Assembly: GCF_017654485.1 (NCBI RefSeq)
Contig: NZ_CP061091.1
Coordinates: 2,176,501-2,240,500, forward strand
Direction: 5' to 3'
Length of the DNA: 64,000 nucleotides
DNA from: Roseomonas marmotae
GTDB taxonomy: Bacteria > Pseudomonadota > Alphaproteobacteria > Acetobacterales > Acetobacteraceae
Shown: positions 36,802 through 51,104 of the stretch, in pieces
Numbering within the stretch: position 1 is the stretch's first letter
How the letters are laid out: each line of letters opens with the position of its first letter
Made by a program: the position numbers and the translations under genes
The notes under the pieces: generated by a model
Told to the model about the DNA's origin: nothing
The model's input: the letters and a program-made list of their open reading frames with translations, nothing else
Database searches by the model: none

Positions 36802-38102
36802 AGCATCAGGCTCAGCGGATCCTCGACCACCTTCTTGAAGGCGGCGATGAACTCGGCGGCCAGCGCGCCATCGACCACGCGATGATCGACCGACAACGTG
36901 CAGGTCATCACCGTCGCGATGGCCAGCGCGCCATCCTTCACCACCGGGCGCTGCTCCCCGGCGGAAACCGCCAGGATCCCGGCCTGCGGCGGGTTGATGA
37001 TGGCCGAGAAGTCGCGCACCCCGTACATCCCCATGTTCGAGATGGAGAAGCCGCCGCCCTGGAATTCCTCGGGCTTCAGCTTGCCGGCCTTGGCGCGGGA
37101 AGCCAGGTCCTTCATCTCGTTGGAGATGGCGGCCAGGCCCTTCTGGTCGGCCTTGCGGATGATCGGCGTGATCAGCCCGTCCGGGATGGACACGGCCACC
37201 GAGATATCGACGTCGTGGTACTGGATGATCGCGTCGTCGGTCCAGGAGGCATTGACGTTCGGGAACTGCCGCAGCACCCGCGCCGCCGCCTTGATGATGA
37301 GGTCGTTGACCGAGAGCTTGAAGGCGCCCGGGCCGTCCTTCGGCGCGCGGGAATTGAGGTCGGCGCGCAGCTTCAGCAGCGCGTCGATCTCGATATCCAT
37401 CGTGACGTAGAAATGCGGGACGGTGGATTTGCTCTCGCTCAGCCGCCGCGCGATCACCTTGCGTATGCTGCTGTTCGGCACGGCGGTGTGAGGCGCCGTG
37501 ATGGCGGGGGCAGGGGCCTTCGGCGCCGGGGCGGCAGCCTGCGGCTGGGCGGTGGGCGCTGCCGCCTGCGGCTGCGCCGCCGGCCTGGGCGAGGAGGAAG
37601 CTCCCTCCACATCCGCCTTCACGATGCGGCCATTGGGGCCGGAGCCCTTGATGCCTGAAAGGTCAATGCCCGCCTGCTGGGCCATCCGCTTCGCGAGCGG
37701 GGAGGCGAAGACGCGGTCGCCCGAAGCCTGCGCGGTCGGGGCCGGCTTGCTCTCCGGGGTCGCGGCCGCCTTGGGCTGCTCGGCGGGGGCAGGCTTGCTC
37801 TCCGGCGTGGCTTCCTGCTTCGGCGCCGCCTTGGGCGCATCGCCGGAGGGAACTTCCTCGCCTTCCTCGACCAGGATGCCGATCGGGTCGTTGACCTTCA
37901 CGCCTTCCGTGCCGTCCGGCACCAGGATCTTGCCGAGGACGCCTTCGTCCACGGCCTCGAATTCCATGGTGGCCTTGTCGGTCTCGATCTCGGCGATCAC
38001 ATCGCCGGCCTTGACCGCCTCGCCTTCTTTCTTCAGCCAGCGCGCCAGCGTCCCCTCCGTCATGGTCGGGGAGAGGGCGGGCATCAGGATGTTGGTGGCC
38101 AT
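36798..38102 (-). CDS. pdhC: Pyruvate dehydrogenase complex E2, dihydrolipoamide acetyltransferase
   Basis: A 434-residue E2. One N-terminal lipoyl domain carries K43 in [12 protein letters not shown]. An Ala/Pro-rich linker follows, containing a near-exact tandem duplication of a TPESKPAP unit and QPQAAAP repeats. Next is a peripheral-subunit-binding domain ([20 protein letters not shown]) and the catalytic domain, with [13 protein letters not shown] holding the active-site histidine near the C-terminus. It transfers acetyl groups to CoA and forms the core of the complex. It lies 14 bases after pdhB and overlaps the GNAT gene. Confidence 0.97.
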   Translation of the reverse strand: MATNILMPALSPTMTEGTLARWLKKEGEAVKAGDVIAEIETDKATMEFEAVDEGVLGKILVPDGTEGVKVNDPIGILVEEGEEVPSGDAPKAAPKQEATPESKPAPAEQPKAAATPESKPAPTAQASGDRVFASPLAKRMAQQAGIDLSGIKGSGPNGRIVKADVEGASSSPRPAAQPQAAAPTAQPQAAAPAPKAPAPAITAPHTAVPNSSIRKVIARRLSESKSTVPHFYVTMDIEIDALLKLRADLNSRAPKDGPGAFKLSVNDLIIKAAARVLRQFPNVNASWTDDAIIQYHDVDISVAVSIPDGLITPIIRKADQKGLAAISNEMKDLASRAKAGKLKPEEFQGGGFSISNMGMYGVRDFSAIINPPQAGILAVSAGEQRPVVKDGALAIATVMTCTLSVDHRVVDGALAAEFIAAFKKVVEDPLSLML

Positions 38103-38116
38103 CGTCCCGCTTCCTC

Positions 38117-39532
<1,416 letters not shown>

Positions 39533-39533
39533 C

Positions 39534-40574
39534 TCAGCGGGCCTCCAGCAGAACGTCGGTCCAGAGTTCGCTCTCGTCCGGCTCGGGCGAGGTTTGTGCG
39601 AATTCCGCGGCATCGGCCACGATAGCCTTGATCTCGTCGTCGACCTTCTTGATGGCGGCTTCGTCCATGCCGCCTTCAAGCAGGATCTTCCGCACAGTCT
39701 CGATCGGGTCGTGCAGCTCGCGCATCTTCTGCACTTCCTCGCGCGTGCGGTATTTCGCGGGGTCGGACATGGAGTGGCCGCGGTAGCGGTAGGTCTTCAT
39801 CTCGAGGATGTAGGGGCCGTTGCCGGCGCGGCAGTGTGCCACGGCGCGCTTTCCGGCCTCGCGGACCGCCCGCACATCCATGCCGTCCACCTGCTCGCCC
39901 GGGATGCCCCAGGGCGCACCATCCTTCGAGCGGTCCTTGGAGGCCGAGGCACGCTCGGCGCTGGTGCCCATGCCGTATTTGTTGTTCTCGATGATGAAGA
40001 CGACCGGCAGCTTCATCAGGGCGGCGAGGTTGTAGCTCTCGAAGACCTGGCCCTGGTTGGCGGCGCCATCGCCGTAATAGGTCAGGCAGACCCTGCCGTC
40101 GTTGCGATACATATTGGCGAAGGCCAGGCCGGTGCCCAGCGACACCTGTGCGCCCACGATGCCATGGCCACCGTAGAAGCCCTTCTCGCGGCTGAACATG
40201 TGCATGGAGCCGCCCTTGCCCTTGGAGTAGCCGCCGCTACGTCCGGTCAGCTCTGCCATCACGCCGCGCGATTCCATGCCGGTCGCCAGCATATGCCCGT
40301 GGTCGCGGTAGGAGGTGATGACCTGGTCACCGGGCTCCAGGCACATCTGCATGCCCACCACCACAGCCTCCTGGCCGATATAGAGGTGGCAGAAGCCGCC
40401 GATCAGCCCCATGCCGTAGAGCTGGCCCGCCTTTTCCTCGAACCGTCGGATAAGGAGCATGTCACGATAGGCCTGGAGCAGCTGCTCCTGCGACAGAGCT
40501 TCCTTCCCGGGGGAAGGTGCCGCCCTTGCCTTGCCGCGACGCTTGGTGGTGGCCGCTTCGGCGCCCTGAACCAT
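39534..40574 (-). CDS. pdhA: Pyruvate dehydrogenase E1 alpha subunit
   Basis: A 346-residue thiamine-diphosphate enzyme that decarboxylates pyruvate together with PdhB. The TPP motif [20 protein letters not shown] starts at 168 and ends with ENN at 196-198. The phosphorylation-loop-like [13 protein letters not shown] is present, as is [26 protein letters not shown]. The ATG at 40574 is chosen; a frame extension to 40625 has no family support. It is the first gene of the pdh operon and the 251-base region upstream carries several inverted repeats. Confidence 0.97.
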   Translation of the reverse strand: MVQGAEAATTKRRGKARAAPSPGKEALSQEQLLQAYRDMLLIRRFEEKAGQLYGMGLIGGFCHLYIGQEAVVVGMQMCLEPGDQVITSYRDHGHMLATGMESRGVMAELTGRSGGYSKGKGGSMHMFSREKGFYGGHGIVGAQVSLGTGLAFANMYRNDGRVCLTYYGDGAANQGQVFESYNLAALMKLPVVFIIENNKYGMGTSAERASASKDRSKDGAPWGIPGEQVDGMDVRAVREAGKRAVAHCRAGNGPYILEMKTYRYRGHSMSDPAKYRTREEVQKMRELHDPIETVRKILLEGGMDEAAIKKVDDEIKAIVADAAEFAQTSPEPDESELWTDVLLEAR

Positions 40575-40694
40575 ACGGCTGCTCCTGCATGATGGCTGCG
40601 CTGCGCGATATTGGCGGCGCCGCAAGACGCAGATACGTGGCTGAAGTCATGACTGCAAGCATCCGCCGCCATCTAAGTCTTTGATGGTGCGCTG

Positions 40695-40757
40695 CAATAT
40701 TGATATTAACCACATTTCGGTTAAAGATGAGCGAGAGTCTTGTATAAGATATCTTAT
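40695..40757 (-). promoter_or_regulatory. Probable pdh operon control region with three inverted repeats
   Basis: The pdhA upstream spacer is A/T-rich here, unlike its surroundings. It holds CAATATTG (40695-40702, perfect palindrome), TTAACC-N7-GGTTAA (40706-40724) and the perfect 14-base palindrome ATAAGATATCTTAT (40744-40757). The motif AGTCTTGTATAAGA (40736-40749) overlaps the last one and occurs again upstream of the GntR gene at 52.9 kb. No convincing -35/-10 pair could be fixed. hutI ends on the far side, so these sites should serve pdhA. Confidence 0.5.
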
Positions 40758-40825
40758 CGCTAAAAGGTTGCTTTCGCGGAATTGAGCCGGAGCGCCGGCC
40801 TTCCGGACGCATACAAGGCGCCCGC

Positions 40826-42043
40826 CTATTCTCCGGTTGAACTTGCAGCCTCACGGCCCCCGAGCACCCGCCCCTGGCACGGATTGCCGCCGAGCCAGTA
40901 ACAAAGCTCCGCTGGCCGGGCGATCTGGAACAATGACAGATCGCAGCGCAACCCCGGGCGGAGCATTCCGCGGTCCCGGAGGCCCAGGGCAGCCGCCGCA
41001 TGGCGCGTGACGCCAAGCAGGGCCTCCTCCACCGTCAGCCGGAACAGGGTGCACCCCATGTTCAGCATCAGCAGCAACGATCGGGCGGGGGAGGAGCCGG
41101 GGTTCATGTCGGTGGAGAGCGCCATGCGGAGCCCCGCCTCCCGCATGGCCGCGATATCCGGAAGCCTGGCTTCGCGGAGGAAGTAGGTCGCCCCCGGCAG
41201 CAGCACGGCCACCGTGCCGGCCTCCGCCATGGCCTTCAGCCCCTGCGGATTGGCGTGTTCCAGATGATCCGCCGAGAGCGCGCCATGCGCCGCTGCCAGG
41301 GCCGCGCCGCCGAGGTCGGAGAGCTGGTCGGCATGAAGCTTCACCGGCAGCCCGGCCGCGCGCGCCGCTGCGAAGACGCGGGCGGTCTGCGCGGGTGAGA
41401 AGGCGATGCCCTCGCAGAAGGCATCCACCGCATCCGCCAGCCCGACGGAGGCGGGGATGATGTCCTCAGCCACGTGACGTGCGTAGGCTTCGGCCCCGCC
41501 GGGAAATTCCGGCGGCACGGCATGGGCGGCCAGCAGGGTTGTCACCACCTCCACCGGCAGGACCTCACCGAGCCGCCGCGCCACGCGCAGCATCTTCAAC
41601 TCGCTCTCCAGCTGGAGCCCGTAGCCGGACTTGATCTCGACCGTGGTGACGCCTTCCGACATCAGGCCCTGGAGGCGGAGAAGGGCGCCCTCGAACAACT
41701 CCCTGCTGCTGGCGGCACGGGTGGCGCGTACGCTGGAGAAGATACCGCCGCCCGCCCGGGCGATCTGCTCGTAGGTGGCGCCGGCCAAGCGCTGCTCGAA
41801 TTCGGCGGCGCGGTTGCCGCCGAAGACCAGATGCGTATGGCAGTCGATCAGGCCGGGCAGGATCCAGGCGCCGCCACAATCCACCGTCTCGCCCGCCGCT
41901 TCCGGCAGGTCGGCGCGGCGCCCTACCCAGGCGATGCGACCGCCCCGGCACGCGACCGCGCCATCCTCGATCAGCCCCAGCGGCGCTTCTGGCGGTCCGT
42001 TCATGGTCGCGAGATGGGCGTTCATCCAGACACGGTCGAACAT
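40826..42043 (-). CDS. hutI: Imidazolonepropionase
   Basis: A 405-residue amidohydrolase-fold enzyme, third step of histidine degradation (imidazolonepropionate to formiminoglutamate). Metal motif [40 protein letters not shown] (about 62-102). Also present are [31 protein letters not shown] and STDMNPGSS with the metal aspartate. It is the last gene of the hutC-hutU-hutH-hutI block, three bases after hutH. The start ATG at 42043 gives the normal N-terminus [10 protein letters not shown]. Confidence 0.97.
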   Translation of the reverse strand: MFDRVWMNAHLATMNGPPEAPLGLIEDGAVACRGGRIAWVGRRADLPEAAGETVDCGGAWILPGLIDCHTHLVFGGNRAAEFEQRLAGATYEQIARAGGGIFSSVRATRAASSRELFEGALLRLQGLMSEGVTTVEIKSGYGLQLESELKMLRVARRLGEVLPVEVVTTLLAAHAVPPEFPGGAEAYARHVAEDIIPASVGLADAVDAFCEGIAFSPAQTARVFAAARAAGLPVKLHADQLSDLGGAALAAAHGALSADHLEHANPQGLKAMAEAGTVAVLLPGATYFLREARLPDIAAMREAGLRMALSTDMNPGSSPARSLLLMLNMGCTLFRLTVEEALLGVTRHAAAALGLRDRGMLRPGLRCDLSLFQIARPAELCYWLGGNPCQGRVLGGREAASSTGE

Positions 42044-42046
42044 GCC

Positions 42047-45222
<3,176 letters not shown>

Positions 45223-45235
45223 GAATCTGCTTCTT

Positions 45236-45961
45236 TCAGAAGGCGCCGCCAAGGCGATAGCGGCTTCCGGGATGGGTCAGCCAGGCGCGCGTCGCCACCA
45301 TCCGCCGCGACCAGGTGCGGCGGTGGATGAGCAGGCATGGCTCGTCGGAAGTGATGCCCAGTGACGCCGCGGCCGCGTGATCGGGGCGGATGGCTTCCAC
45401 CACATGCTCCACACGCTCGGCCGGCGCGCAGGCCATCAGATGGGCATAGGGGGTGAGGCGGGTGAAATCCTGCGCCAGGTAGTCGGGGGCGATGAGCGGG
45501 TTCACCAGCCGGTCCTCCAGCTGCACGGGAACGCCGTTCTCCAGATGCACGATGCGGCTGTGGAAGAGGAGACTTCCCTCCGGCACGCCGAAGGCGATGG
45601 CGTGCTCGGCCTCGGCGGCGCGGCGGTCCAGCTCCTCCACGCGGGTCGAGTGCGTATTGCCGCGCCCCGTGACCTCCTGGGCGATGTCCCGCAGTTCCAG
45701 CAGTGCCGATTGCGGCGGCCCCCCGGCAACGAAGGTGCCGACGCCCTGAACCCGCTTCAGCAGGCCGGCGTCCGCCAGCTCCCGCAGCGCCCGGCCGACG
45801 GTCACGCGGGAATGGCCGGTCAGCCGGACCAGTTCATTCTCCGAGGGCACCCGGTCCTCGACCGACCATTCGCCGCTGCGCACGCGGTCCATGATGAAGC
45901 GCTTGATCTGCTGGTAGCGCGGTTCCGTGGGGTTGAATGCGGGCTGCGGCATGGCGTTCAT
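45236..45961 (-). CDS. hutC: GntR-family histidine utilisation repressor HutC
   Basis: A 241-residue GntR regulator. The N-terminal winged helix is about residues 10-75, with [44 protein letters not shown]-terminal UTRA ligand domain follows. Its position as the first gene of hutC-U-H-I and divergent from hutF supports HutC, which in other bacteria releases DNA when it binds urocanate. A perfect GGTTGT-N4-ACAACC palindrome ends four bases before its start codon, consistent with autoregulation. An in-frame extension into the hutF side exists but covers the palindrome and is rejected. Confidence 0.93.
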   Translation of the reverse strand: MNAMPQPAFNPTEPRYQQIKRFIMDRVRSGEWSVEDRVPSENELVRLTGHSRVTVGRALRELADAGLLKRVQGVGTFVAGGPPQSALLELRDIAQEVTGRGNTHSTRVEELDRRAAEAEHAIAFGVPEGSLLFHSRIVHLENGVPVQLEDRLVNPLIAPDYLAQDFTRLTPYAHLMACAPAERVEHVVEAIRPDHAAAASLGITSDEPCLLIHRRTWSRRMVATRAWLTHPGSRYRLGGAF

Positions 45962-45964
45962 GCT

Positions 45965-45980
45965 GGTTGTATTGACAACC
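45965..45980. promoter_or_regulatory. Probable HutC operator between hutC and hutF
   Basis: GGTTGT (45965-45970), four bases ATTG, then ACAACC (45975-45980) form a perfect 16-base inverted repeat in the 68-base divergent spacer. Its core TTGTATTGACAA resembles known HutC operators. It overlaps a TTGACA (45972-45977) that could be a -35 for hutF, so one site could control both directions. Confidence 0.7.
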
Positions 45981-46029
45981 ATAGTCAACCTGAAAAGGAT
46001 AAGCCGCCAGCTGTCCCAGGAGGCCCGCC

Positions 46030-47409
46030 ATGTCGCGATTCCACGCTGCCCACGCCCTGTTGCCGGAGGGGTGGGCAAGCGACGTGCTGCTGGAGGTCGA
46101 TGGGGACGGAACCATCCTCTCTGTGGCCCCTTCGGCCAGCGTGGCGGGTGCGGAACGGCTTGCCGGCCCGGTCATTCCAGGCGTGCCGAACCTGCATTCG
46201 CATGCCTTCCAGCGCGCCATGGCCGGGCTGACCGAGCGCCGTTCCCCTCCGGAAGCACGCGACGCCGAGGGAGGGGAGGATTCCTTCTGGACCTGGCGGC
46301 AGACCATGTATCGCTTCGTTCACCGGCTGACGCCGGAGGATGCGGAGGCCGTGGCGGCGCAGCTCTATGCCGAATGCCTGGAATGGGGCTTCACCAGCAT
46401 CGCCGAGTTCCACTACCTGCATCACCAGCCCGATGGCACGCCCTATGCGGCACCGGCGGAAATGGCGCTGCGCCATCTCGCGGCGGCGCGGGAGGCCGGC
46501 ATCGGCATCACGATGCTGCCCAGCCTCTACCGCCATGGCGGCATCTTCGGGAAAGACCCGGTGCCGGGCCAGCGGCGCTTCCTGAACGACCTCAACTCCT
46601 ACTGGCGGATTGTCGAGGAGGTCCGCACGGCCATTGCCGGCGATCCGCAGGCCGGGCTGGGGCTCGCGCCCCATTCGCTCCGCGCCGTGACGCCGGAGAT
46701 GCTGCGGGAGGTATCGCGGTTCGATGGCCCCATTCACATCCATGCGGCCGAGCAGCTTCGGGAGGTCGCGGAATGCGAGGCCGCGACCGGCGCCCGCCCG
46801 GTCCAGTGGCTGCTGGACCAGATGCCCGTGGATGCGCGCTGGTGCCTGATCCACGCCACCCATATGACCGATGACGAAGCCGCCAGCCTGGCCCGCACAG
46901 GCGCGGTCGTGGGGCTCTGCCCGAGCACCGAGGCTTCGCTCGGGGACGGCATCTTCAACTACCCTGCCCATGCGAAAGCAAAGGGCAGGTTTGGTTTCGG
47001 GACAGATAGCCATGTCGGCGTCTCCCCGAGGGATGAGATGCGGCAACTGGAGACCAGCCAGCGTCTGGCTCGCCATCTGCGCTCGATGGTGACGGATGCC
47101 GCCCGCCCGCATCCCGGCCGGAACCTGCTGGAAGCGGCCCTGGCCGGGGGCGGGCAGGTCAGCGCACGGCGCATCGGCGCCATCGCGCCCGGCTATCGGT
47201 GCGATCTGGTGGAACTGGACCCCGACCACCCCTCGCTGACGGGCCTTTCCGGCGATACCCTGCTGGATGCCTGGGTCTTCAGCGGCCAGGGCAACCCGGT
47301 GCGCCGTGTGGTCGTGGGCGGGCGGGAAGTCGTTAGCGACGGCCGGCATCATCGGCGGGAGGCCATCGCCGAACGCTACCGGCAGGCCATGAGGAGGCTC
47401 ACCGCGTGA
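46030..47409 (+). CDS. hutF: Formimidoylglutamate deiminase
   Basis: A 459-residue amidohydrolase-fold enzyme converting formiminoglutamate to N-formylglutamate and ammonia. The metal site is H56-x-H58 in GVPNLHSHAFQRAMAGLTER. The helical EEDSFWTWRQTMYRFVHRL-like stretch (about 78-97) and PLYRHGGIFG-type wording (SLYRHGGIFG) are diagnostic for HutF. HIHAAEQLREV and FGTDSHVGVSP carry later metal ligands. It shows that histidine is degraded by the two-step N-formylglutamate route. HutG, the last enzyme, is not in this window. The stop overlaps the next gene (GTGA). Confidence 0.95.
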   Translation: MSRFHAAHALLPEGWASDVLLEVDGDGTILSVAPSASVAGAERLAGPVIPGVPNLHSHAFQRAMAGLTERRSPPEARDAEGGEDSFWTWRQTMYRFVHRLTPEDAEAVAAQLYAECLEWGFTSIAEFHYLHHQPDGTPYAAPAEMALRHLAAAREAGIGITMLPSLYRHGGIFGKDPVPGQRRFLNDLNSYWRIVEEVRTAIAGDPQAGLGLAPHSLRAVTPEMLREVSRFDGPIHIHAAEQLREVAECEAATGARPVQWLLDQMPVDARWCLIHATHMTDDEAASLARTGAVVGLCPSTEASLGDGIFNYPAHAKAKGRFGFGTDSHVGVSPRDEMRQLETSQRLARHLRSMVTDAARPHPGRNLLEAALAGGGQVSARRIGAIAPGYRCDLVELDPDHPSLTGLSGDTLLDAWVFSGQGNPVRRVVVGGREVVSDGRHHRREAIAERYRQAMRRLTA

Positions 47410-48245
47410 CAGTCACCATCCGCGCTGCAGGCCGCGAGGGCCTGACCCTGATGAGCGAATGGGCGGCGCGGGAGGGCTGGAACCCAGGCCTTTCCGATGC
47501 GCTGGCCTTCCATGCCGCCGATCCCGGCGGCTACCTGCTGGCGGAGGATGCCGGCGAGGCCGTGGGCTGCATCTCCGCCGTGAGGCAGGGGCCGGGCCAC
47601 GGCTTCATCGGCTTCTACATCGTCCGCGAAGACCGGCGTGGCCAGGGCATCGGCCTGAAGTTGTGGCAGGAAGCCATGGCGCGGCTGGCTGGCCGGGTGA
47701 TCGGGCTGGATGGTGTGGTGGCGCAGCAGGCGAATTACGCGCGGTCGGGCTTCCAGATGGGCTGGCGGAACATCCGCTATGGCGCCGTCCATCCGCGGCC
47801 TGTCCGGCGGTGGGCGGGGGAGATCGTCCCAGTCTCCAGCCTGCCGTTCAGCGCCGTGCTGGAGCTGGATGCCTCTGTCCTGCCCGCGCCGCGCGAGGCT
47901 TTCCTGCGTGCCTGGCTCGATGCGCCGCAACATCGCAGCCTCGTGGCCCTGAGGCATGGCGCGCCCGTGGCCTTCGGAACCCTCCGCCCCAGCCATGAAG
48001 GGGCAAGGATCGGACCGCTGACCGCGACGGATGCCTGCGCCGCCCGCGCCCTTTTCGATGCCCTGATCGAAGGGCAGGACGGGCCGGTCTTCCTGGACCT
48101 GCCCGAACCCAACCAGATGGCCAGGGAACTGGCCGAAGCCGCCGGCATGACGCCGGTCTTCGAGACCGCACGCATGTATGCCGGCCCGCAGCCCGCGCTG
48201 GCACTGGACCGGATCTTCGGCCTCGCCAGCTTCGAGCTGGGCTGA
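47406..48245 (+). CDS. GNAT-family N-acetyltransferase, two-domain, coupled to hutF
   Basis: A 279-residue protein with an N-terminal GNAT domain. The acetyl-CoA site is FYIVREDRRGQGIGLKLWQEAMARL (about 64-88). A second, GNAT-like C-terminal domain (about 130-270) belongs to the acetyltransferase-18-type subgroup. The GTG start overlaps the hutF stop, so it should be co-expressed with histidine utilisation. The acceptor is unknown; an amine or amino acid met during histidine growth is possible. It converges with the dipeptidase gene with no gap between the two stops. Confidence 0.87.
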   Translation: MTVTIRAAGREGLTLMSEWAAREGWNPGLSDALAFHAADPGGYLLAEDAGEAVGCISAVRQGPGHGFIGFYIVREDRRGQGIGLKLWQEAMARLAGRVIGLDGVVAQQANYARSGFQMGWRNIRYGAVHPRPVRRWAGEIVPVSSLPFSAVLELDASVLPAPREAFLRAWLDAPQHRSLVALRHGAPVAFGTLRPSHEGARIGPLTATDACAARALFDALIEGQDGPVFLDLPEPNQMARELAEAAGMTPVFETARMYAGPQPALALDRIFGLASFELG

Positions 48246-49262
48246 TCAGCCGCGCGAGGCCACGGCCTCCGCGGCGCGCATCAGCCGCAGGAAGTTACCG
48301 GACCACAGCAGGCCGATCTGCTCCGCGTCATAACCACGGCGCGCCAGCTCGGCCGTGAGGTTCGGCGTCTCGGCCGCGTTGCGCCAGCCTTCCACACCGC
48401 CGCCGCCATCGAAGTCGGAGGAAAGCCCGACATGCTCGATGCCCATGCGCTTCACGGCGTAATCCACGTGGTCGGCGATATCGGCCACGCTGGCGCGGAA
48501 CCGCCCATCGGCATCGGCATTGCGAAGGAAGGCCGGGACGGCGGTGATCTGCATGAGGCCGCCGGAGGCCCGGAGCGCGTCCATCTGCTCATCATCCAGG
48601 TTGCGCGGATGGTCGCGCAGCGCGCGGCAGCAGGTATGCGTCGCCACGACCGGGGAGCGGGAGATCTCCACCGCCTGCATCATGCCACTTTTCGCGACAT
48701 GGGAGACATCGACCATGATGCCGAGGGCATTCATCTCGGCGACGACGGCGCGGCCCAGTTCCGAAAGCCCGCCATGCAGGCTGGGCGCATCGCCCAGGGC
48801 CGGGACAGGGATGGCGGAATCCGAGATCAGGTTGTGGCCGTTATGGGTCAGCGTCAGGTAGCAGACGCCGAGCCCCCGCCAGAGCGCGAGGCGTGAGAGT
48901 TCCTCGCCCATCCCGTAGCCGTTCTCCACCGCGAGCAGCACTGCCGTCTCACCTGCGGTGAAGGCAGCCTCGACATCGGCGGCGCGGCTGGCGATGCGGC
49001 GGCCCGCACCGGCGGCCGAGGCGCGGATGGACCGCAACATGGCCTCGGCGCGCAGGGCGGCGGCCTCATGGGCATGCGGGGTGCGCGGGCCCTGGGGCAC
49101 ATAGGCCGCGAAAACCACGCCATCCATCCCGCCTGCGGCCATCTTGGGATAGTCGACGCAGCGGTCGGTCTGGCCGCGGGGGTCCGGCGGCTCCGGCCAG
49201 GGGATATCGACATGGGTATCGAGGCAGAGGGTCTTGGCGTGCAGATCGGCGGTATCGGTCAT
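48246..49262 (-). CDS. Membrane dipeptidase (peptidase M19, renal-dipeptidase type)
   Basis: A 338-residue zinc dipeptidase. The metal-site H17-x-D19 is in CLDTHVDIPW. The bridging glutamate is in LLAVENGYGMG. The later histidines are in VDVSHVAKSGM and VATHTCCRALRDHPRN, and a C-terminal aspartate is in LSSDFDGGGGVEGW. By family it cleaves dipeptides, including those with D-amino acids. It has no clear signal peptide, so it is probably cytosolic despite the family name. It is the third dipeptide or acyl-amino-acid hydrolase in the window. Confidence 0.92.
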   Translation of the reverse strand: MTDTADLHAKTLCLDTHVDIPWPEPPDPRGQTDRCVDYPKMAAGGMDGVVFAAYVPQGPRTPHAHEAAALRAEAMLRSIRASAAGAGRRIASRAADVEAAFTAGETAVLLAVENGYGMGEELSRLALWRGLGVCYLTLTHNGHNLISDSAIPVPALGDAPSLHGGLSELGRAVVAEMNALGIMVDVSHVAKSGMMQAVEISRSPVVATHTCCRALRDHPRNLDDEQMDALRASGGLMQITAVPAFLRNADADGRFRASVADIADHVDYAVKRMGIEHVGLSSDFDGGGGVEGWRNAAETPNLTAELARRGYDAEQIGLLWSGNFLRLMRAAEAVASRG

Positions 49263-49342
49263 GCGGGCAGGGTCCAGGCGGACAGTTCAGGGCGACCAGC
49301 CTTCCCCTCGGCGGGCCGCCCGTCAACTGTCCGCCAAGCAGG

Positions 49343-50425
49343 TCAGCGCAGCGCGGAGGTCACGCGGGCCAGCATTTCCGGCAAGGCGGCCGAGTTCAGC
49401 CAGCGGAAGACGCCGACGATCTCATGCGCGGGGTCGATCCAGATGACATTGCCGCCGGCCCCCTGGGCGAAGACGCTCTCGCGGCTGGCGCCGGGATAGC
49501 GGCCCTGGCCGTTCAGCCACCAGAGCAGCCCGTAATCCGCGTTCAGCCGGCAGGGGGTCGTGCAGGCGGCGACCCAGCCTTCCGGCAGGACCCGCCGGCC
49601 ATTCCAGACGCCGTCCTGCAGCATCAGTTGGCCGATCAGCGCCTGATCCTCGGCATGGGTCACCACGCCGCCACCCCAGTGGCCGCCACCGGAGACGGAG
49701 GGCATGCGCTTGCCGTCGATCTCGACGAAGCTGGTCGAATAGCCCGCCCAGCGCCAGTCCTGGCTGCCGCCGATCGGGTCCATGATCCGCTCGGCGAAGA
49801 CTTCGGGCAGCGGGCGGCGGAATCGGTGCAGCAGGGCCAGCGCCAGGGCATTGACCCGCACATCGTTGTATTCCCAGTACTCGCCCGGTGGGGCGAGGGG
49901 GCGGTCGATACCCTTCGGCCCGGCACCCTCACGCCGCAGGTCGCGCCCGCGGTCGATGCGGTCGGCCTTGCCGAACAGCGTGCCTTCCCATTCGCTGGTC
50001 TGGTCCAGCAGCATCCGCCAGGTAATGGCGCCATTGCGCGGGCCAGAGAAGGCGGGGTCGGTGACGCTGGCGGAAACGGGTGCGTCGAGGTCAGTGATGA
50101 GCCCGTCGCCCAGGGCCAGCCCGGCCAGCAGGGCCAGGTAGCTCTTGGCGACGCTGAAGGTCATGTCCGCCTGGCGGGTGTCGCCCCAGGACACCACCCG
50201 CTGGCCCCGGCGCATCAGCAGGCCGTTCGGCGCGCCGCGCGGGAAGACCGGGCCGAGCACCTCGTTATCCGGCGGCGGCTCGAAGTAGCCGCCTTCCAGA
50301 TGGGCGAGCAGGTCGCGCGGGAAGGGGGAATCATGCGCCTCGGCGAAGGCAGCGGCCTCAGCCAGGGCGCTGGGGTCGAAGCCGGCCTGAGCGGCGGCGG
50401 GGGAGTCGGTGGTAAGGCTCGTCAT
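49343..50425 (-). CDS. Serine hydrolase, beta-lactamase class C / penicillin-binding-protein-like fold
   Basis: A 360-residue protein of the beta-lactamase/transpeptidase-like family. The nucleophile is S91 with K94 in FSVAKSYLALL, and the second motif is Y186 in YWEYNDVRVN. A late GGGHWGGG takes the place of the KTG triad. There is no signal peptide, which argues for a cytosolic esterase or amidase rather than a resistance enzyme. I chose ATG 50425 because the frame upstream runs over the divergent msrA promoter and start. Substrate unknown. Confidence 0.85.
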   Translation of the reverse strand: MTSLTTDSPAAAQAGFDPSALAEAAAFAEAHDSPFPRDLLAHLEGGYFEPPPDNEVLGPVFPRGAPNGLLMRRGQRVVSWGDTRQADMTFSVAKSYLALLAGLALGDGLITDLDAPVSASVTDPAFSGPRNGAITWRMLLDQTSEWEGTLFGKADRIDRGRDLRREGAGPKGIDRPLAPPGEYWEYNDVRVNALALALLHRFRRPLPEVFAERIMDPIGGSQDWRWAGYSTSFVEIDGKRMPSVSGGGHWGGGVVTHAEDQALIGQLMLQDGVWNGRRVLPEGWVAACTTPCRLNADYGLLWWLNGQGRYPGASRESVFAQGAGGNVIWIDPAHEIVGVFRWLNSAALPEMLARVTSALR

Positions 50426-50528
50426 GACGACACGGTGACGGTCAGGGCGCCTGCCGGCAAGGGGGTGCGGCACGTCTTCGCCGACACCATATTCCATCAC
50501 CGCCCGCTTCCCCGATGGAGAGACGCTC

Positions 50529-51086
50529 ATGCCGAATACATCCTCGACCGAGACCGCCATCCTGGGCGGTGGCTGCTTCTGGTGCATCGATGCGGCGTTC
50601 CGTGAGCTGACCGGCGTGACCGAGGTGGTCTCCGGCTATGCCGGCGGCCATGTCCCGAATCCCAGCTATGAACAGGTCTGCGGCAAGCAGACAGGCCATG
50701 CGGAGGTGGTTAAGCTGACCTTCGACCCCGCCGTGGTCAGCTATGCCGATATCCTGCGGATCTTCTTCACCCTGCACGACCCGACCACCAAGGACCGCCA
50801 GGGCGCCGATGTCGGCCCGCAGTATCGCAGCATCATCCTGACCTTGAACGAGGAGCAGGAGCGGACCGCTCGCGAGGTCATCGCGGAATTGGATGCGCAG
50901 GGCCTGTGGCCCGCGCCTATCGTCACCGAAGTGGTGCCCGCCGGCCCCTTCTGGCCAGCGGAGCCGGAGCATCAGGACTACTTCGTGCGCAACCCCTGGT
51001 CCGGCTATTGCCGTGTCGTGGTGGCGCCGAAGGTTGCCAAGTTCCGCAAGAGCTTCGCCGACCGGTTGAAGACCCACGCCGCCTGA
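50529..51086 (+). CDS. msrA: Peptide methionine sulfoxide reductase A
   Basis: A 185-residue MsrA reducing methionine S-sulfoxide in proteins. The catalytic motif GGCFWC (14-19) contains nucleophile C16. GYAGGHVPNPSYEQVCGKQTGHAEVV and FFTLHDPTTKDRQGADVGPQYRS are typical. A recycling cysteine follows near 162 (GYCRVV). It stands alone, divergent from the serine hydrolase and convergent with the SulP gene. No regulatory site recognised upstream. Confidence 0.96.
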   Translation: MPNTSSTETAILGGGCFWCIDAAFRELTGVTEVVSGYAGGHVPNPSYEQVCGKQTGHAEVVKLTFDPAVVSYADILRIFFTLHDPTTKDRQGADVGPQYRSIILTLNEEQERTAREVIAELDAQGLWPAPIVTEVVPAGPFWPAEPEHQDYFVRNPWSGYCRVVVAPKVAKFRKSFADRLKTHAA

Positions 51087-51104
51087 GGCGGCGCAGGGTC
51101 GGCC

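Noticed and set aside
40706..40724. TTAACC...GGTTAA upstream of pdhA as a CtrA site
   Set aside because: The CtrA consensus needs TTAA-N7-TTAA; here the two TTAA are eleven bases apart.
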